A stretch of 19,795 nt of DNA, taken from NCBI GenBank assembly GCA_038204465.1, contig JBBRCX010000085.1, positions 1 through 19,795 of the forward strand, read 5' to 3'. The number at the start of each line of letters is the position of its first letter. Position 1 is the stretch's first letter. Of this stretch, positions 10,201 to 18,900 are shown in pieces. A program made the position numbers and the translations under genes. The notes below the pieces were generated by a model. The model saw nothing but the letters and a program-made list of their open reading frames with translations, was not told the origin of the DNA and searched no databases. Source of the stretch: JBBRCX01 sp038204465. Lineage in GTDB: Bacteria > Planctomycetota > Phycisphaerae > Tepidisphaerales > Tepidisphaeraceae.

Positions 10201-10898
10201 GCTTCGATCTCCGAAGCCGTCAGGTCAGCCGGCTGCACCGCCTCCAGTGCGGTCACGTTTGCGGAGAAACGCGCGTCCCCCGCGGCAGCGGCGCGCGCTT
10301 GCTCCAGCTTCACGCGAACATCGCCGGACAGATACTGATCGTCCGTTTCCCAGCGCTCGGTTTGTGGGTTGCGGTAGAGCATGCCGCTCAGCTCAGGGAG
10401 GAACTCTTCCGGCGGACGGCTGAGCAACGCTTCCATGCGCGGCAGGTCCACGCGGCCCGTCTCGTTCAGGACAAGGACGAGTGCGTCTTTCGGCGTCTCC
10501 GCAGCCCGCGGCGCTTGCGCATGCTGGATGGTTCGCTCGCGAAAAACCGCCGTCTTCTCGGCGCGCTTGGTCTCGTCGTTGTAATCCTCCAGCGAACAGA
10601 GGAGCGGATAGTCCGGGTCGCTACGGAATGCACGCCGGTTGGCGCTGTCGTTGACCGCTCCGAACCGCGATACGAACACGTCGTAGCGCAGATTCAGCTC
10701 ACGGCGGGCGGCAAGGATCGCCTCTTCGCCGTGCTCTTCGAGTTGCGTCCGCAGCGTGTTGCGCACGGCATCACGCACCTTGATCAAACCGCGGATACGC
10801 CGGGCGGTTTCCTCCGCCAGCTTCGGCAGCGGAGTGAGCGTGTCACCGGTGCGCACCGCGATCATCTCCTCGTGCAGGACAAACGCGTTCTCCTTCAC
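7245..10898 (-). CDS. 5'-truncated DarB-like methylase-helicase protein (helicase half)
   Basis: 1217 residues from the first possible start, a GTG at 10898, but the similarity appears to run on upstream, so this is not the native start. It is a large SF2/SNF2-like helicase: Walker A VGAGKT (residues 409-414), DEAH (570-573), VVFATGTPISNTM (617-629), STPKMGEGTNVQ (871-882) and motif VI QRDGRILRQGN (902-912), with predicted coiled coils at about 985-1040 and 1120-1165. This pattern fits the helicase half of the giant methylase-helicase proteins found on plasmids, integrative elements and phages (P1 DarB is a distant example). In those proteins an N-6 adenine methylase domain comes first; none is present here. 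The 3' end seems natural. It lies convergent with brxHI, 77 bp apart. It may be a remnant of a mobile element beside the BREX operon. Whether it is expressed is unknown; no promoter or Shine-Dalgarno supports the GTG. Confidence 0.8.
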   Translation of the reverse strand: MKENAFVLHEEMIAVRTGDTLTPLPKLAEETARRIRGLIKVRDAVRNTLRTQLEEHGEEAILAARRELNLRYDVFVSRFGAVNDSANRRAFRSDPDYPLLCSLEDYNDETKRAEKTAVFRERTIQHAQAPRAAETPKDALVLVLNETGRVDLPRMEALLSRPPEEFLPELSGMLYRNPQTERWETDDQYLSGDVRVKLEQARAAAAGDARFSANVTALEAVQPADLTASEIEARLGAVWIPAADVEAFARSIIGAEGITVSHAAVVGTWFLRGDYCARATVANSTEWGTSRYSALELIQDALNLKTPTVYDTDPRTKNSVINATETEGARDKMEKIKERFRTWVWEDDERRERLCRKYNDEFNSVRLRVFNGAHLTLPASSDLIALRPHQKNAVWRIVQSDNTLLAHAVGAGKTYTMVAAAIELKRLGLATKPMFAVPNHMLAQFSSELLTLYPTANILVAGKEDFEASKRARLFSRIATGNWDAVIVTHSSFEKIPLSVETRRNFIDEQIREVEMAIREQKSDRGTRLVKELEKVKRRLEAKLETLSANEKKDNTLTFEELGIDRLFIDEAHKFKNLFYVTKMTRVAGLPQTASERAFDLFLKVQHVQERNRGGGVVFATGTPISNTMAEMFTMQRYLQMGTLRRNGLQHFDSWAGTFGETVTAMELSPDGSGYRLNSRFARFVNVPELMQQFRQVADVQTAEMLKLPIPKLDQGQPITVSAPATPELKGFVEHLVARVEQIKGGKVDPRDDNMLKVTTEGRKAALDLRLVMPGVRDHPDSKLNQAVAKIHQVWEDSAEQKGAQLVFCDLSTPQPSKRLFSVYDDVREKLIARRVPSADIAFIQDYDEDAAKASLFKNVREGKVRILLGSTPKMGEGTNVQRKLVALHHLDAPWRPADIEQRDGRILRQGNTNEYVKVFRYVTEGSFDAYMWQTLETKCRFIAQVMTGDATMRKAEDVDAAALTYAEVKAIASGNPLVIEKATIDAEVMRLTRLKKQHADSQYQMRYRLKGLGDTITTSEREIANIREDLRTRTSTRGDRFSMTVQKEAFADRVKAGRALVFLAAAMKPFQSTKAIGEIGGFPVSLHRFDERANLVLHGRCEYKANVSDSPTGTISSVEHALDSMPDRLRERETDLQQTRKQTEDLTKQLDHPFEHEEKLAAAAKRQQEIVEALDITKNQASVKMADGDDRLEDDIAQKPDSHARRHSKTTSTVSP

Positions 10899-11037
10899 AT
10901 AATCCGGCGCGAGGATGACCCCCTCGGCTTTGGCGCGGGTTGAGTTCTCCTGCTCCCGCGCGCTGTAGATCCCGTGGGGAAGCCTCGCGACAGCTTCGCG
11001 AAGCGCCGCGCCGAGTTCGCGGCCATCAGGAACGAGC
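10899..11037 (-). pseudogene. In-frame upstream remnant of the helicase protein, without a start codon
   Basis: The helicase frame stays open on the minus strand beyond the GTG at 10898, up to a stop near 11112. The first part reads like real protein: PDGRELGAALREAVARLP, then GIYSAREQENS and GVILAPDYVKENAF, which resembles the linker before the helicase domain in methylase-helicase proteins. Beyond about 11037 the translation (VVAALGVEIVVGVVAAK-type low-complexity) no longer looks like protein and is simply the antisense of the beta-helix gene. No ATG, GTG or TTG start occurs in this stretch. The simplest reading is that the methylase half and the start of the gene were lost at about 11040. 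Confidence 0.6.
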
Positions 11038-12944
11038 AGGTGGTCTTTGGCGGCAACTACCCCTACAACTATCTCTACGCCAAGGGCGACAACACCCAGC
11101 CCGGCGCGGCGATGCTAACCCTCGGCAGCGGGATCACCGTGCATGGCAGCCAGGGCGGCACGCTCGGCGGTAATTACCAATACGACTCAATCATCAATCA
11201 GGGCACATTCCTTGGAGACACTTCGGGGAAGACGATCAGCCTGGCCGGGAACTGGACGAGCATCGGCACAATCAAGACTCAGAACGGCGGGGTCGTCGCG
11301 TTGACCGGCACTTACGATAACACGGGCCAGACCTTGAACTTCGCCGCGGGCACCGGCCCACTGACGCTGAGCAGCAGCGGGACGATCAAGGGTGGAACCG
11401 TGGCGCTGATTGCGGCAACGAACATCGTGTTCAATGGCGGCACCCTGGACGGGGTGACGCTCAACGGCGATCTCGACCTGACTCCGCAGAGCGCCTCGCT
11501 GACGGTCAAGAACGGGCTGGTCCTCAACGGCACGGCGACCATTGGGGGCACGTTCGCCAATTACGACGGTTACAATGTGCTGAGCTTTGCCGGCACCCAG
11601 ACGCTCTCGGGCAGCGGCACGGTGCTGTTTGGGAGTGCGGGTTACACGGGGCTCATCCTGACGCAGAGTAACACGACCCTCACCATTGGGGTCGGCATCA
11701 CGGTGCATGGGGGCTCGTCGAGAGGCCTGGGTGCGCGGCTGGGCTACAACGACTGGCAGGGCATCGGCGCGAACACGACGATCCTCAACCAGGGCATCAT
11801 CGACGCGGATGTGGCGGGCACGAGCATTACGATCTATCCCGGCACCACCGGCACGCTGGTCAATCAGGGGACGGTCAAGGCGACCGCGGGCGTGTTGAAT
11901 CTGAGCGCGAACATCACTACGGACACGCTGGGTACGGTACAGGCGGCTGGCGGGGCGTTGAACCTCAGCGGGATGCTCGACAACAGCGGGGCGAGCTTTG
12001 CGCTCAATGCGAGCACCGGTTCGTGGCTTCTCTCCGGGACGATCAAAGGCGGGACGGTGAACGAAACAGGCGGAGCCAAGTTGATTGCGAATGGCGGCAC
12101 CTTGGACGGAGTAACCCTCAACGGCGATCTGGACCTGACTCCGCAGAGCGCGACGCTGACGGTCAAGAACGGGCTGGTGCTCAACGGCACGGCGACCATC
12201 GGGGCGAGCAGCGGCAACGGCTTTAATTACCTGAACTTCACCGGCACGCAGAGTCTCACGGGCAACGACAGCGTGGTCTTTGGCGGCGCGAGTTACACGG
12301 GGCTCATCGTGACGCAGAGTAACACGACCCTCACCATTGGCGCCGGGATCACGGTGCATGGCGGCTCGGCGGGAAGCTACGGGGCGCGCCTTGGGAGTAA
12401 CGACTACTTCGGCAGCGGGTCGAACACGACAATCATCAACCAGGGCACGATCGACGCGGACGCGGCGGGCAAGAGTCTCACCATCTACGCCAGCACCACC
12501 GGCACGCTGGTCGATCAGGGGATTTTGCAGGTTCTAAACGGCGGCATCCTTAGTGTTGGTGGTCCACTTTCGGTCAATTCACCGGGACTTCTCAAGAGCT
12601 CTCCGACAAGCACGGTGATCGTGAGCGGGAACCTCGTAGGCACGACGCAGAGTGCCGGTCTCTATAGCCTGCAAGGGACATTGAATCTGAACGGCAGCGG
12701 GACCGTCGGTTCGCCGCAGCTTTTGGAAGCGATGAGCAATGACTTTGGAAGCGGCTCCGGGTTTAGCAATAACTTCGACTACGGGAGCATCACGATCGGC
12801 GGCGGCAATTATGTCAGGCTGGTCGATCAATCCGATAACTCGACCGGCGCTGGCGCGGAGGCGGTGTATGTGAACTCTTTGATTGTGGCGGCGGGGGCGA
12901 CGCTCGATCTCAATGGCCTCCATCTTTATGCGAAGGCGGTGTAG
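10974..12944 (+). CDS. Beta-helix repeat fragment of a giant surface protein (5'-truncated, ends at in-frame TAG)
   Basis: 656 codons from a GTG at 10974. The first ~22 residues are antisense to the helicase fragment and are not genuine, so the real protein enters at about 11041 and has no visible signal peptide or start. The remainder is Gly/Thr/Asn/Ser-rich with many short strands of the types GTIKGGTV, NGGTLDGVTLNGDL, TVKNGLVLNGTATIG, TLTIGAGITVHGG and IINQGTIDADAAGKS. This is the autotransporter-like right-handed beta-helix pattern of bacterial adhesins. A 219-codon unit is repeated in tandem. The TAG at 12942-12944 is in the same frame as the following 2243-codon ORF, and the sequence on either side (LHLYAKAV, then NSGTVIGG) reads as one uninterrupted protein. 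I therefore treat this and the next ORF as two pieces of one gene. The exact function is unknown; a cell-surface or secreted structural role is inferred from the repeat type. Confidence 0.7.
   Translation: MGKPRDSFAKRRAEFAAIRNEQVVFGGNYPYNYLYAKGDNTQPGAAMLTLGSGITVHGSQGGTLGGNYQYDSIINQGTFLGDTSGKTISLAGNWTSIGTIKTQNGGVVALTGTYDNTGQTLNFAAGTGPLTLSSSGTIKGGTVALIAATNIVFNGGTLDGVTLNGDLDLTPQSASLTVKNGLVLNGTATIGGTFANYDGYNVLSFAGTQTLSGSGTVLFGSAGYTGLILTQSNTTLTIGVGITVHGGSSRGLGARLGYNDWQGIGANTTILNQGIIDADVAGTSITIYPGTTGTLVNQGTVKATAGVLNLSANITTDTLGTVQAAGGALNLSGMLDNSGASFALNASTGSWLLSGTIKGGTVNETGGAKLIANGGTLDGVTLNGDLDLTPQSATLTVKNGLVLNGTATIGASSGNGFNYLNFTGTQSLTGNDSVVFGGASYTGLIVTQSNTTLTIGAGITVHGGSAGSYGARLGSNDYFGSGSNTTIINQGTIDADAAGKSLTIYASTTGTLVDQGILQVLNGGILSVGGPLSVNSPGLLKSSPTSTVIVSGNLVGTTQSAGLYSLQGTLNLNGSGTVGSPQLLEAMSNDFGSGSGFSNNFDYGSITIGGGNYVRLVDQSDNSTGAGAEAVYVNSLIVAAGATLDLNGLHLYAKAV
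11025..11050. other. Head-to-head junction between two 5'-truncated genes
   Basis: To the left, minus-strand codons make plausible helicase protein; to the right, plus-strand codons make beta-helix protein. The VVFGG stretch here matches an internal repeat copy at about 12273-12287, where GNDSVVFGG is seen. Neither gene has its native N-terminus, and both end within the same ~25 bp. No insertion sequence, target duplication or long inverted repeat is visible at the point. It may be a deletion or inversion breakpoint, or a false join made during assembly. The exact base cannot be fixed by eye. Confidence 0.6.
11041..11375 (+). repeat. Partial, diverged copy of the beta-helix repeat unit
   Basis: Translation shows the landmarks of the fuller units in the same order: VVFGG, then LTLGSGITVHG, then IINQGTFLGDTSGKTISL. 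This copy is cut off on its left by the junction at about 11040 and is clearly more diverged than the next two. Confidence 0.6.
11376..12032 (+). repeat. 219-codon beta-helix tandem repeat, unit 1
   Basis: 657 bp beginning with codons for SGTIKGGTV. It is followed directly by a second copy starting with the same codons at 12033. The segment 11436-11545 is nearly identical at DNA level to 12093-12202, and the segment around 11640-11690 matches that around 12294-12340. The middle (FANYDGYNVLSFAG) and the end (a KATAGVLNLSANITT stretch) differ from the second copy. Confidence 0.8.
12033..12521 (+). repeat. 219-codon beta-helix tandem repeat, unit 2 (3' part missing)
   Basis: Starts with SGTIKGGTV like unit 1 and follows it closely to the LVDQG codons at about 12510-12521, with a two-codon length difference inside. 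The last quarter of unit 1 has no counterpart; unique sequence follows. High DNA identity implies a fairly recent duplication or ongoing gene conversion. Confidence 0.75.
12942..12944 (+). other. In-frame amber stop splitting the giant gene
   Basis: TAG lies between GCGGTG (Ala-Val) and AACAGC (Asn-Ser). The ORFs on both sides are in the same frame: 12957 minus 10974 is 1983, or 661 codons. Only four codons separate the stop from the next possible start, a GTG at 12957 with no Shine-Dalgarno upstream. A single C-to-T change from CAG (Gln) would create it. It could be a true nonsense mutation, a readthrough site or a sequencing error. Confidence 0.85.
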
Positions 12945-12956
12945 AACAGCGGCACG

Positions 12957-15900
12957 GTGATCGGGGGCACGATCAATCAGGTTCCCGACAGCGGGGCGAT
13001 GGCGGTCAATGCGCCGTCGCCGGGCGCGATCTCCGTGGCGGGCGAACTCGATGAGTGGACGTTCTTCGGGCGGGCCGGGGAGTCGATCACGGTGGTGGTC
13101 AATCCCGGCAGCGGAACGCCGGCGCCAATCCCCGTGTCGCCGCTATTGAGTTGGGCCAATGTGCAGTTGCTCGACAGCGCGAATAACGTGCTGAGTTCGG
13201 CGGCCAATACCGCGTCCGGAAACGCCGTCGCCCTCAGCGACCTCACCCTGCCCGCCGATGGCACCTACAAGGTTCGCGTGAATGCCCCGGCGGGGCACAC
13301 CGCAAGCACGGGCAACTATGTCGTAACGGCTTGGGATTCGACCAAGGACGTATCGACCTTGAATCTCGGGCAGGTCGCGAATGGCAGCATCTCGACGCCC
13401 TACAATCTGGACCAGTGGAACTTCTCGGCGGTCGCCGGCCAGCAGGTGCAGTTCGATCTCGTCAACGCCTCGAACTCCGCCGTGACCTTCACCGTGGCCG
13501 GCCCGAATGGCCCCGTCGCCGGCCTCACCAACCTCACGGCGGATTCCGCCCTCGTGAACCTACCCGCCTCCGGCGCCTACGTCCTCACCGTGAATGGCGT
13601 CAACGGCGCGACGGGCAACTACGCCTTCGCTCTCAAGCAGACCACGCAAACGGACCTGCCCCTCGGCACGACCTATAACGGCGCCTTCGCCGGTAGCGGC
13701 CAGGCGCAGCTCTTCAAGATCGCGGTGCCGACTACCGAGCCAATCATTGTGCGGCTGGACGATGCCGCGGCGGGCGATCAGAACGAGCTGTATCTCAAGC
13801 TCGGTTCCGCGCCCACGCGCTCGGACTTCGACTATCGGTTTTCGGCCACGGGAGCCGATCAGAGCGTGCTGGTCCCGGCGGCGACGGCGGGGACTTGGTA
13901 TGCGCTGGTCTATACCCAGTCCGCGCCCGCGCCGAGCACCTTCACCCTGAACGCGGCTTCTTCCAGCGTCTTTGTCACCGGCGCGACACCGGACCATTAC
14001 GCCGCGGGCAACACCGCGATCGTCACGCTCACCGGCGCGGGCTTCGACCCAAGCACCACGGTGAAGCTGGTCGATGCGAGCAATCACATTATCAATCCGA
14101 ACGTGACCGGCCTCGACTCGCTCACGCAGATCACGGCCACCTTTGACCTCTCGGGAGTGACGGCGGGCCAGTATTCCGTGCAAGTCTCCAAGGCGGGCGG
14201 CACGGACACGCTGCCCAATGCCTTCCGGGTGATCCCTGGTCCGGTCGCAGGCCCCATCATTACTCCGGTGCCGCATCTGACGACCAGTCTGAGCGTACCC
14301 TCCGTCCTGCCGCGCCATGGGACGGGCACGATTTACGTGACCTACTCGAATACCGGCGACCTCGCCATGCCGGCCCCGCTCCTGGTGCTCGATTGCACGG
14401 ACCCAGTGCAACACCCGATTCTGACGCTTGACCAGTCATTACTTACGGGCGGCTTCTGGACGAGTGCGAGTCCCGATGGCTTTAGCCAGGAGATCACCAT
14501 TTTTGCCACCGGCAAGACTCCGGGCGTCCTTCAGCCCGGCGAATCCATCACGGTGCCGGTCTATTATGCCGGCTTGGAGCAGCCGTGGAATTTCTCGCAT
14601 AACACCGTGCCGTTTGAATTGCGCGACATCGAGATCACCGACACGACACCGCTGGATTGGAATCTGATCAAATCGCAGACTCAACCGACCGGCATCAGCA
14701 CTGCCGCGTGGAATGCTGTGTTTGGAAATCTCGTCGCGGACGCGCAGCCGTCGGGCAGCCTCACGCACATCCTGGCGGATCTCCAAATTCTGAACGTCAC
14801 TCCTCCCACCGCGAACACTTGGGGCAGCTTCGTTGGATTGCTCGATGCCAGTGCGCAGTATCTCGGACGGCTGGGCGAAACCGTCACGGATGTCGGCAAG
14901 CTTTGGGGTTTCGCTGTGGAGCAGGCCAATGGTCTCAGCCCGGTGCCGACGCTCGCCAGCGCCGTCGATGCGTCCGTGCCCACGTCCGGCCTGTCGCTGG
15001 ACTTCGGGCGTTCCTTCGGCGAGTCGATCATCAGCCGCTACACGCCCGGCGCGCTCGGCTATGGTTGGTCGGTGCCGTGGCAAATCTCCGCGACCCCGCT
15101 TTTCGATGGCACGATTGCGGTAAAGGGTCTCCAAGGCTCCGAGGTCCACTACCAGCCCGACAGCCGCCACCCCGGCGCTTACTTCTCGCAGACGGGCGAT
15201 GCTTCCGTCTTCACAAAAAACGGCGACAACACCTACACGCTCACCGATCCGAACGGCGTGGTGACGCACTTCCGCACGGACGGCAAGTTCGACTTCGTGC
15301 AGGATACCAACGGCAATCAAGTCACCGCCGGCTACAACGGCTCCGGTAAACTCGCGAGCCTCACGCACTCCGCCGGCCAGTCGCTCACCATCGGCTACAA
15401 CGGTGCCGGCTTGATCTCCAGTGTCATCGATTCCGTGGGACGGCAGACCACCTATTCCTACGACGACGCGAATCAACACTTGCTCTCGGCGACTACGCCC
15501 GCCGGGACGACCACCTACTCCTATGGCACCGGAGCGGCTTTTCACGCGCTGGCTTCCATCACCTTTCCGGATGGCACCCACGAGGTTCTCAGCTACGACT
15601 CAAAGGGACATCTGAGCGGGATCTCGCGGGACGGCAACACCGAGCCGGTCACCTTCACCTACGAATTGGGCAAGGTCACAGCCACCGACGCTCTCAGTCA
15701 TACCACGGCCAGCTTCTTCAATGACTTCGGCTTGGTCGCCAAGACGCAGGATGGCCTCGGCAACCTCACCACCTTCACCTACGACCCGAAGACGTTCCAA
15801 GTCAGCAAGATCACCGATTCCATCGGCCAGACGCAGAGCTTCCAATACGACAGCAAAGGCAACCTGCTCACCAGCGTGGATCAACTCGGTCACCAAACAA

Positions 15901-18900
15901 ATTTCACCTATGGAGCCAACAGCCGCCTCACCTCGTTCATCGACGCGAATGGCAACAAAACCGCCTACAACTACGACACCCACGGCAATCTCCTCAGCAC
16001 CAACTACGCGGACAACTCGCAGGAACGGACCACGACCTTCGATCCACAGGGCAATCCGCTCTCCTTCGTCAACCGTAACGGCCAGCCGATCAATCTGACG
16101 TGGAACACCAGCGGTCAGGTGACGCGGGAAGACTTCCCCGGTGGCAGCCACTACGACTACACTTACGACGCCCACGGCAACCTCTGGACCGCCACCGACT
16201 CCGGCGGCACCACGACCTTCACCTACAACGCCGCGGATCAACTGACTAGAGTGGACTACCCTGGCGGGACGTTCCTGAAGTTCGCGCTCGATTCCGCCGG
16301 ACGGCGGATGGAGATGGAGGACCAGACTGGCTTTAAGACCGGCTACCACTACGATAGCGTCGGAAGGCTCGCGAGCCTCACCGACACCGTCGGCGCAACC
16401 ATCGTCACCTACAGCTATGACCCAGCGGGCCACCTGGTGCGGAAGGACAATGGCAACGACACTTACACCACTTACGACTACGATGCCAACGGCAACATCC
16501 TGCATCTCATCAACCATGCGCCCGGGGGCAGCGTCAACAGCCACTTCGACTACACCTACGACAGCCTCAGTCTCACCCGCAGCATGGCGACCGTGGACGG
16601 CGCCTGGACCTACAGCTATGACGGCACCGGTCAGCTCACCCACGCCGTCTTCGCTTCAACCAATGCGGCCATCGCGAACCAAGACCTGACCTACAATTAC
16701 GATGCCCTCGGCAATCGCACGACCACGGTCATCAATGGGATGACGACGGTTTACACGACGAACAACTTAAACCAATACATCAGCATCGGCGGCGTCGTGC
16801 AGATTTATGACAAGGACGGCAATCTTCTTTCCGACGGTGCGAATGTTTATACCTACAACTCACTGAACGATCTAATTGGGGTCAACGGTCCGAGCGGCAC
16901 GACGAGCTACGCTTACGACTCACTCGGGCATAGAACGACTTCGACACGCAACGGGTTAGAGACGCGCTACTTGGTGGATCCGACCGGAATTGGCAATGTC
17001 ATCGGGGAGTTCAATGGAGGTGGAAGCGTGATAGCCCACTACACTCACGGGCTCGGATTGACCAGCCAAGTGACCGGAAGTGGAACCTATTATTACGATT
17101 TCGATGTGCTCGGGAGCACCGCGGGAGTCGGAAATACCTCGGGTTATTACGTTAATAAATATAGTTACAACCCGTTTGGAGGAATGCTTTCTTCCACGGA
17201 GGCGGTTGTAAATTCATTTCAATTTGGCGGACAATTCGGAGCACAAAGCAGCGCGGGAAATGTATTCCTTCGATCAAGGTTCTTCTTCGCTTCGGACGGT
17301 CGCTTCCTAACGGCCGACAAAGCGCGGCTATTTGGGGGCGACTTAAATTTGTATCGGTTCTGTTCGAACAATCCAATAGGGCTTATCGATCCTACGGGCG
17401 CAGCAAGTGAAAACGCAAATTCGCTCCCCGGCCAGGTTGACGCATGGGGGGCTATGGTCGGTTGGGCATCCTCCAGTTTTGGACTGGCAGCCCACTCCCT
17501 TGAAAGTATCGCAAAGGAACTTCCAGACCTGACAAAAGGTGCAAAACTGTTCGGTGGATTCTCCAATGCGGGCGGTGTTCTCGGTCTGGGATTCGGCGGT
17601 TTTGAATTGACTGGGGCTATATATGAAAAGAGCGGATGGTCCGCACTTCATGCCGGTGGCTCGATCGGTTTGGGTGCGTTGGGCTTGGGCGTCGCGTTGA
17701 ATGTTATTCCCGTTACCGCGCCAGTTGTGTGGATACTAGAAGGGGCAGCATTGCTGGCAGCCTTGAGCGATCTTAGCCCACATCTATTCCCCGATACACC
17801 TATTATACCCGTTTTAGTAGGGGCACACGGCCCGGGCTCCACGTCAGCCACGGCCGGCTCCGGCGATCCGAACGATCTCATCGGACCAGTTGGCTTTGGA
17901 GCGGCGAACTTCGTCGCGCCCAGCAACTCCCTGCTCTATCGCATCGACTTTGAAAACGAGCCATCGGCCAGCGCGCCCGCGCAGCAGGTCGCGGTGACCA
18001 ATCAACTCAGCGCCAGCCTCGACTGGACCAGCTTTGCGCTCACGGACATCGGCTTCGGCGATCAGGTCATCCCAGTGCCGGCGAACAGCCAGTATTACTC
18101 CGCCACGGTGCCGATGACTTACAACGGCCAGACCTTCGAAGTGCAGGTGGAAGCGGGCATCCACCAGGCGACCGGCCAGGTCTATGCGAACTTCTATTCC
18201 ATCGACCCGAATACCAGCCTGCCGCCCAGCGTGCTCACCGGCTTCCTGCCGCCCGAGGACACCACCGGGCGCGGCCTGGGTCACTTCAGCTACACCGTCA
18301 AGGCCAGGCCGACGGTCGCGACCGGCACGGCGATCCACAACGTGGCGCTCATCAGCTTCGACAACCAGCCGATCATCGCCACCAATCAGGTCGATCCCCA
18401 CAATCCGGCCGTGGGCATCGCGGCGAGCAAGGAGGCCATCGTGACCATCGACTCCGGCGCGCCCACCAGCGGCGTCCAGGCCCTGCCCGCCGCGAGCCCG
18501 GCCAGCTTCACCGTGAACTGGGAGGGCAACGACGACAACGGCGGGTCCGGCATTGCCAGCTACGATGTCTATGTCTCCGACAACGGCGGGTCCCTCCAGC
18601 TCCTGCGCGAAAACACCACGGACACCTCCGCGCCCTTCGCCGGCGTACACGGACACACCTACGGCTTCCTGAGCGTGGCGCACGACCATGTGGGCAACAC
18701 CCAGGCGCTGCCGACCGCTGCGCAGGCGACCACGACCGTGGATGCCGTGGCGCCGGGCCTGGCGTCCATCGTCTCCCGCAAGGTGCAGGGGGCCGCCGGG
18801 GCCTTCGACGTGCCGCTGGCGCTGGGCGGGCCGGGGACGATCGAGCCGCGGCTCAACGGGCCGGATACGCTCGTCTTCACCTTCAGCGAACCCATCAAGG

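Noticed and set aside
7245..10898. Helicase considered as a BREX (BrxHII) or DISARM helicase
   Set aside because: Opposite strand to the operon, and its VGAGKT, VVFATGTPISNTM and QRDGRILRQGN pattern with the coiled-coil C-terminus fits methylase-helicase giants better.
9678..10943. 421-codon open frame on the plus strand
   Set aside because: Lies opposite the helicase fragment, whose motifs are unmistakable; the translation is Arg/Leu-rich with no recognisable domain.
13560..16643. Three long minus-strand frames (13560-14414, 14439-15581, 15600-16643)
   Set aside because: All oppose the PPC/Rhs coding strand, where the protein domains are clear; repetitive Val/Gly/Arg-rich translations are typical of antisense YD-repeat DNA.
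15300..16700. Regularly spaced repeats resembling a CRISPR array
   Set aside because: The periodicity comes from YD protein repeats; DNA units are diverged and there is no constant repeat with unique spacers.
17400..17825. Rhs tip considered as a nuclease toxin with an adjacent immunity gene
   Set aside because: No catalytic motif is visible, the segment is mostly hydrophobic, and the frame continues with structural domains and no separate small ORF after it.
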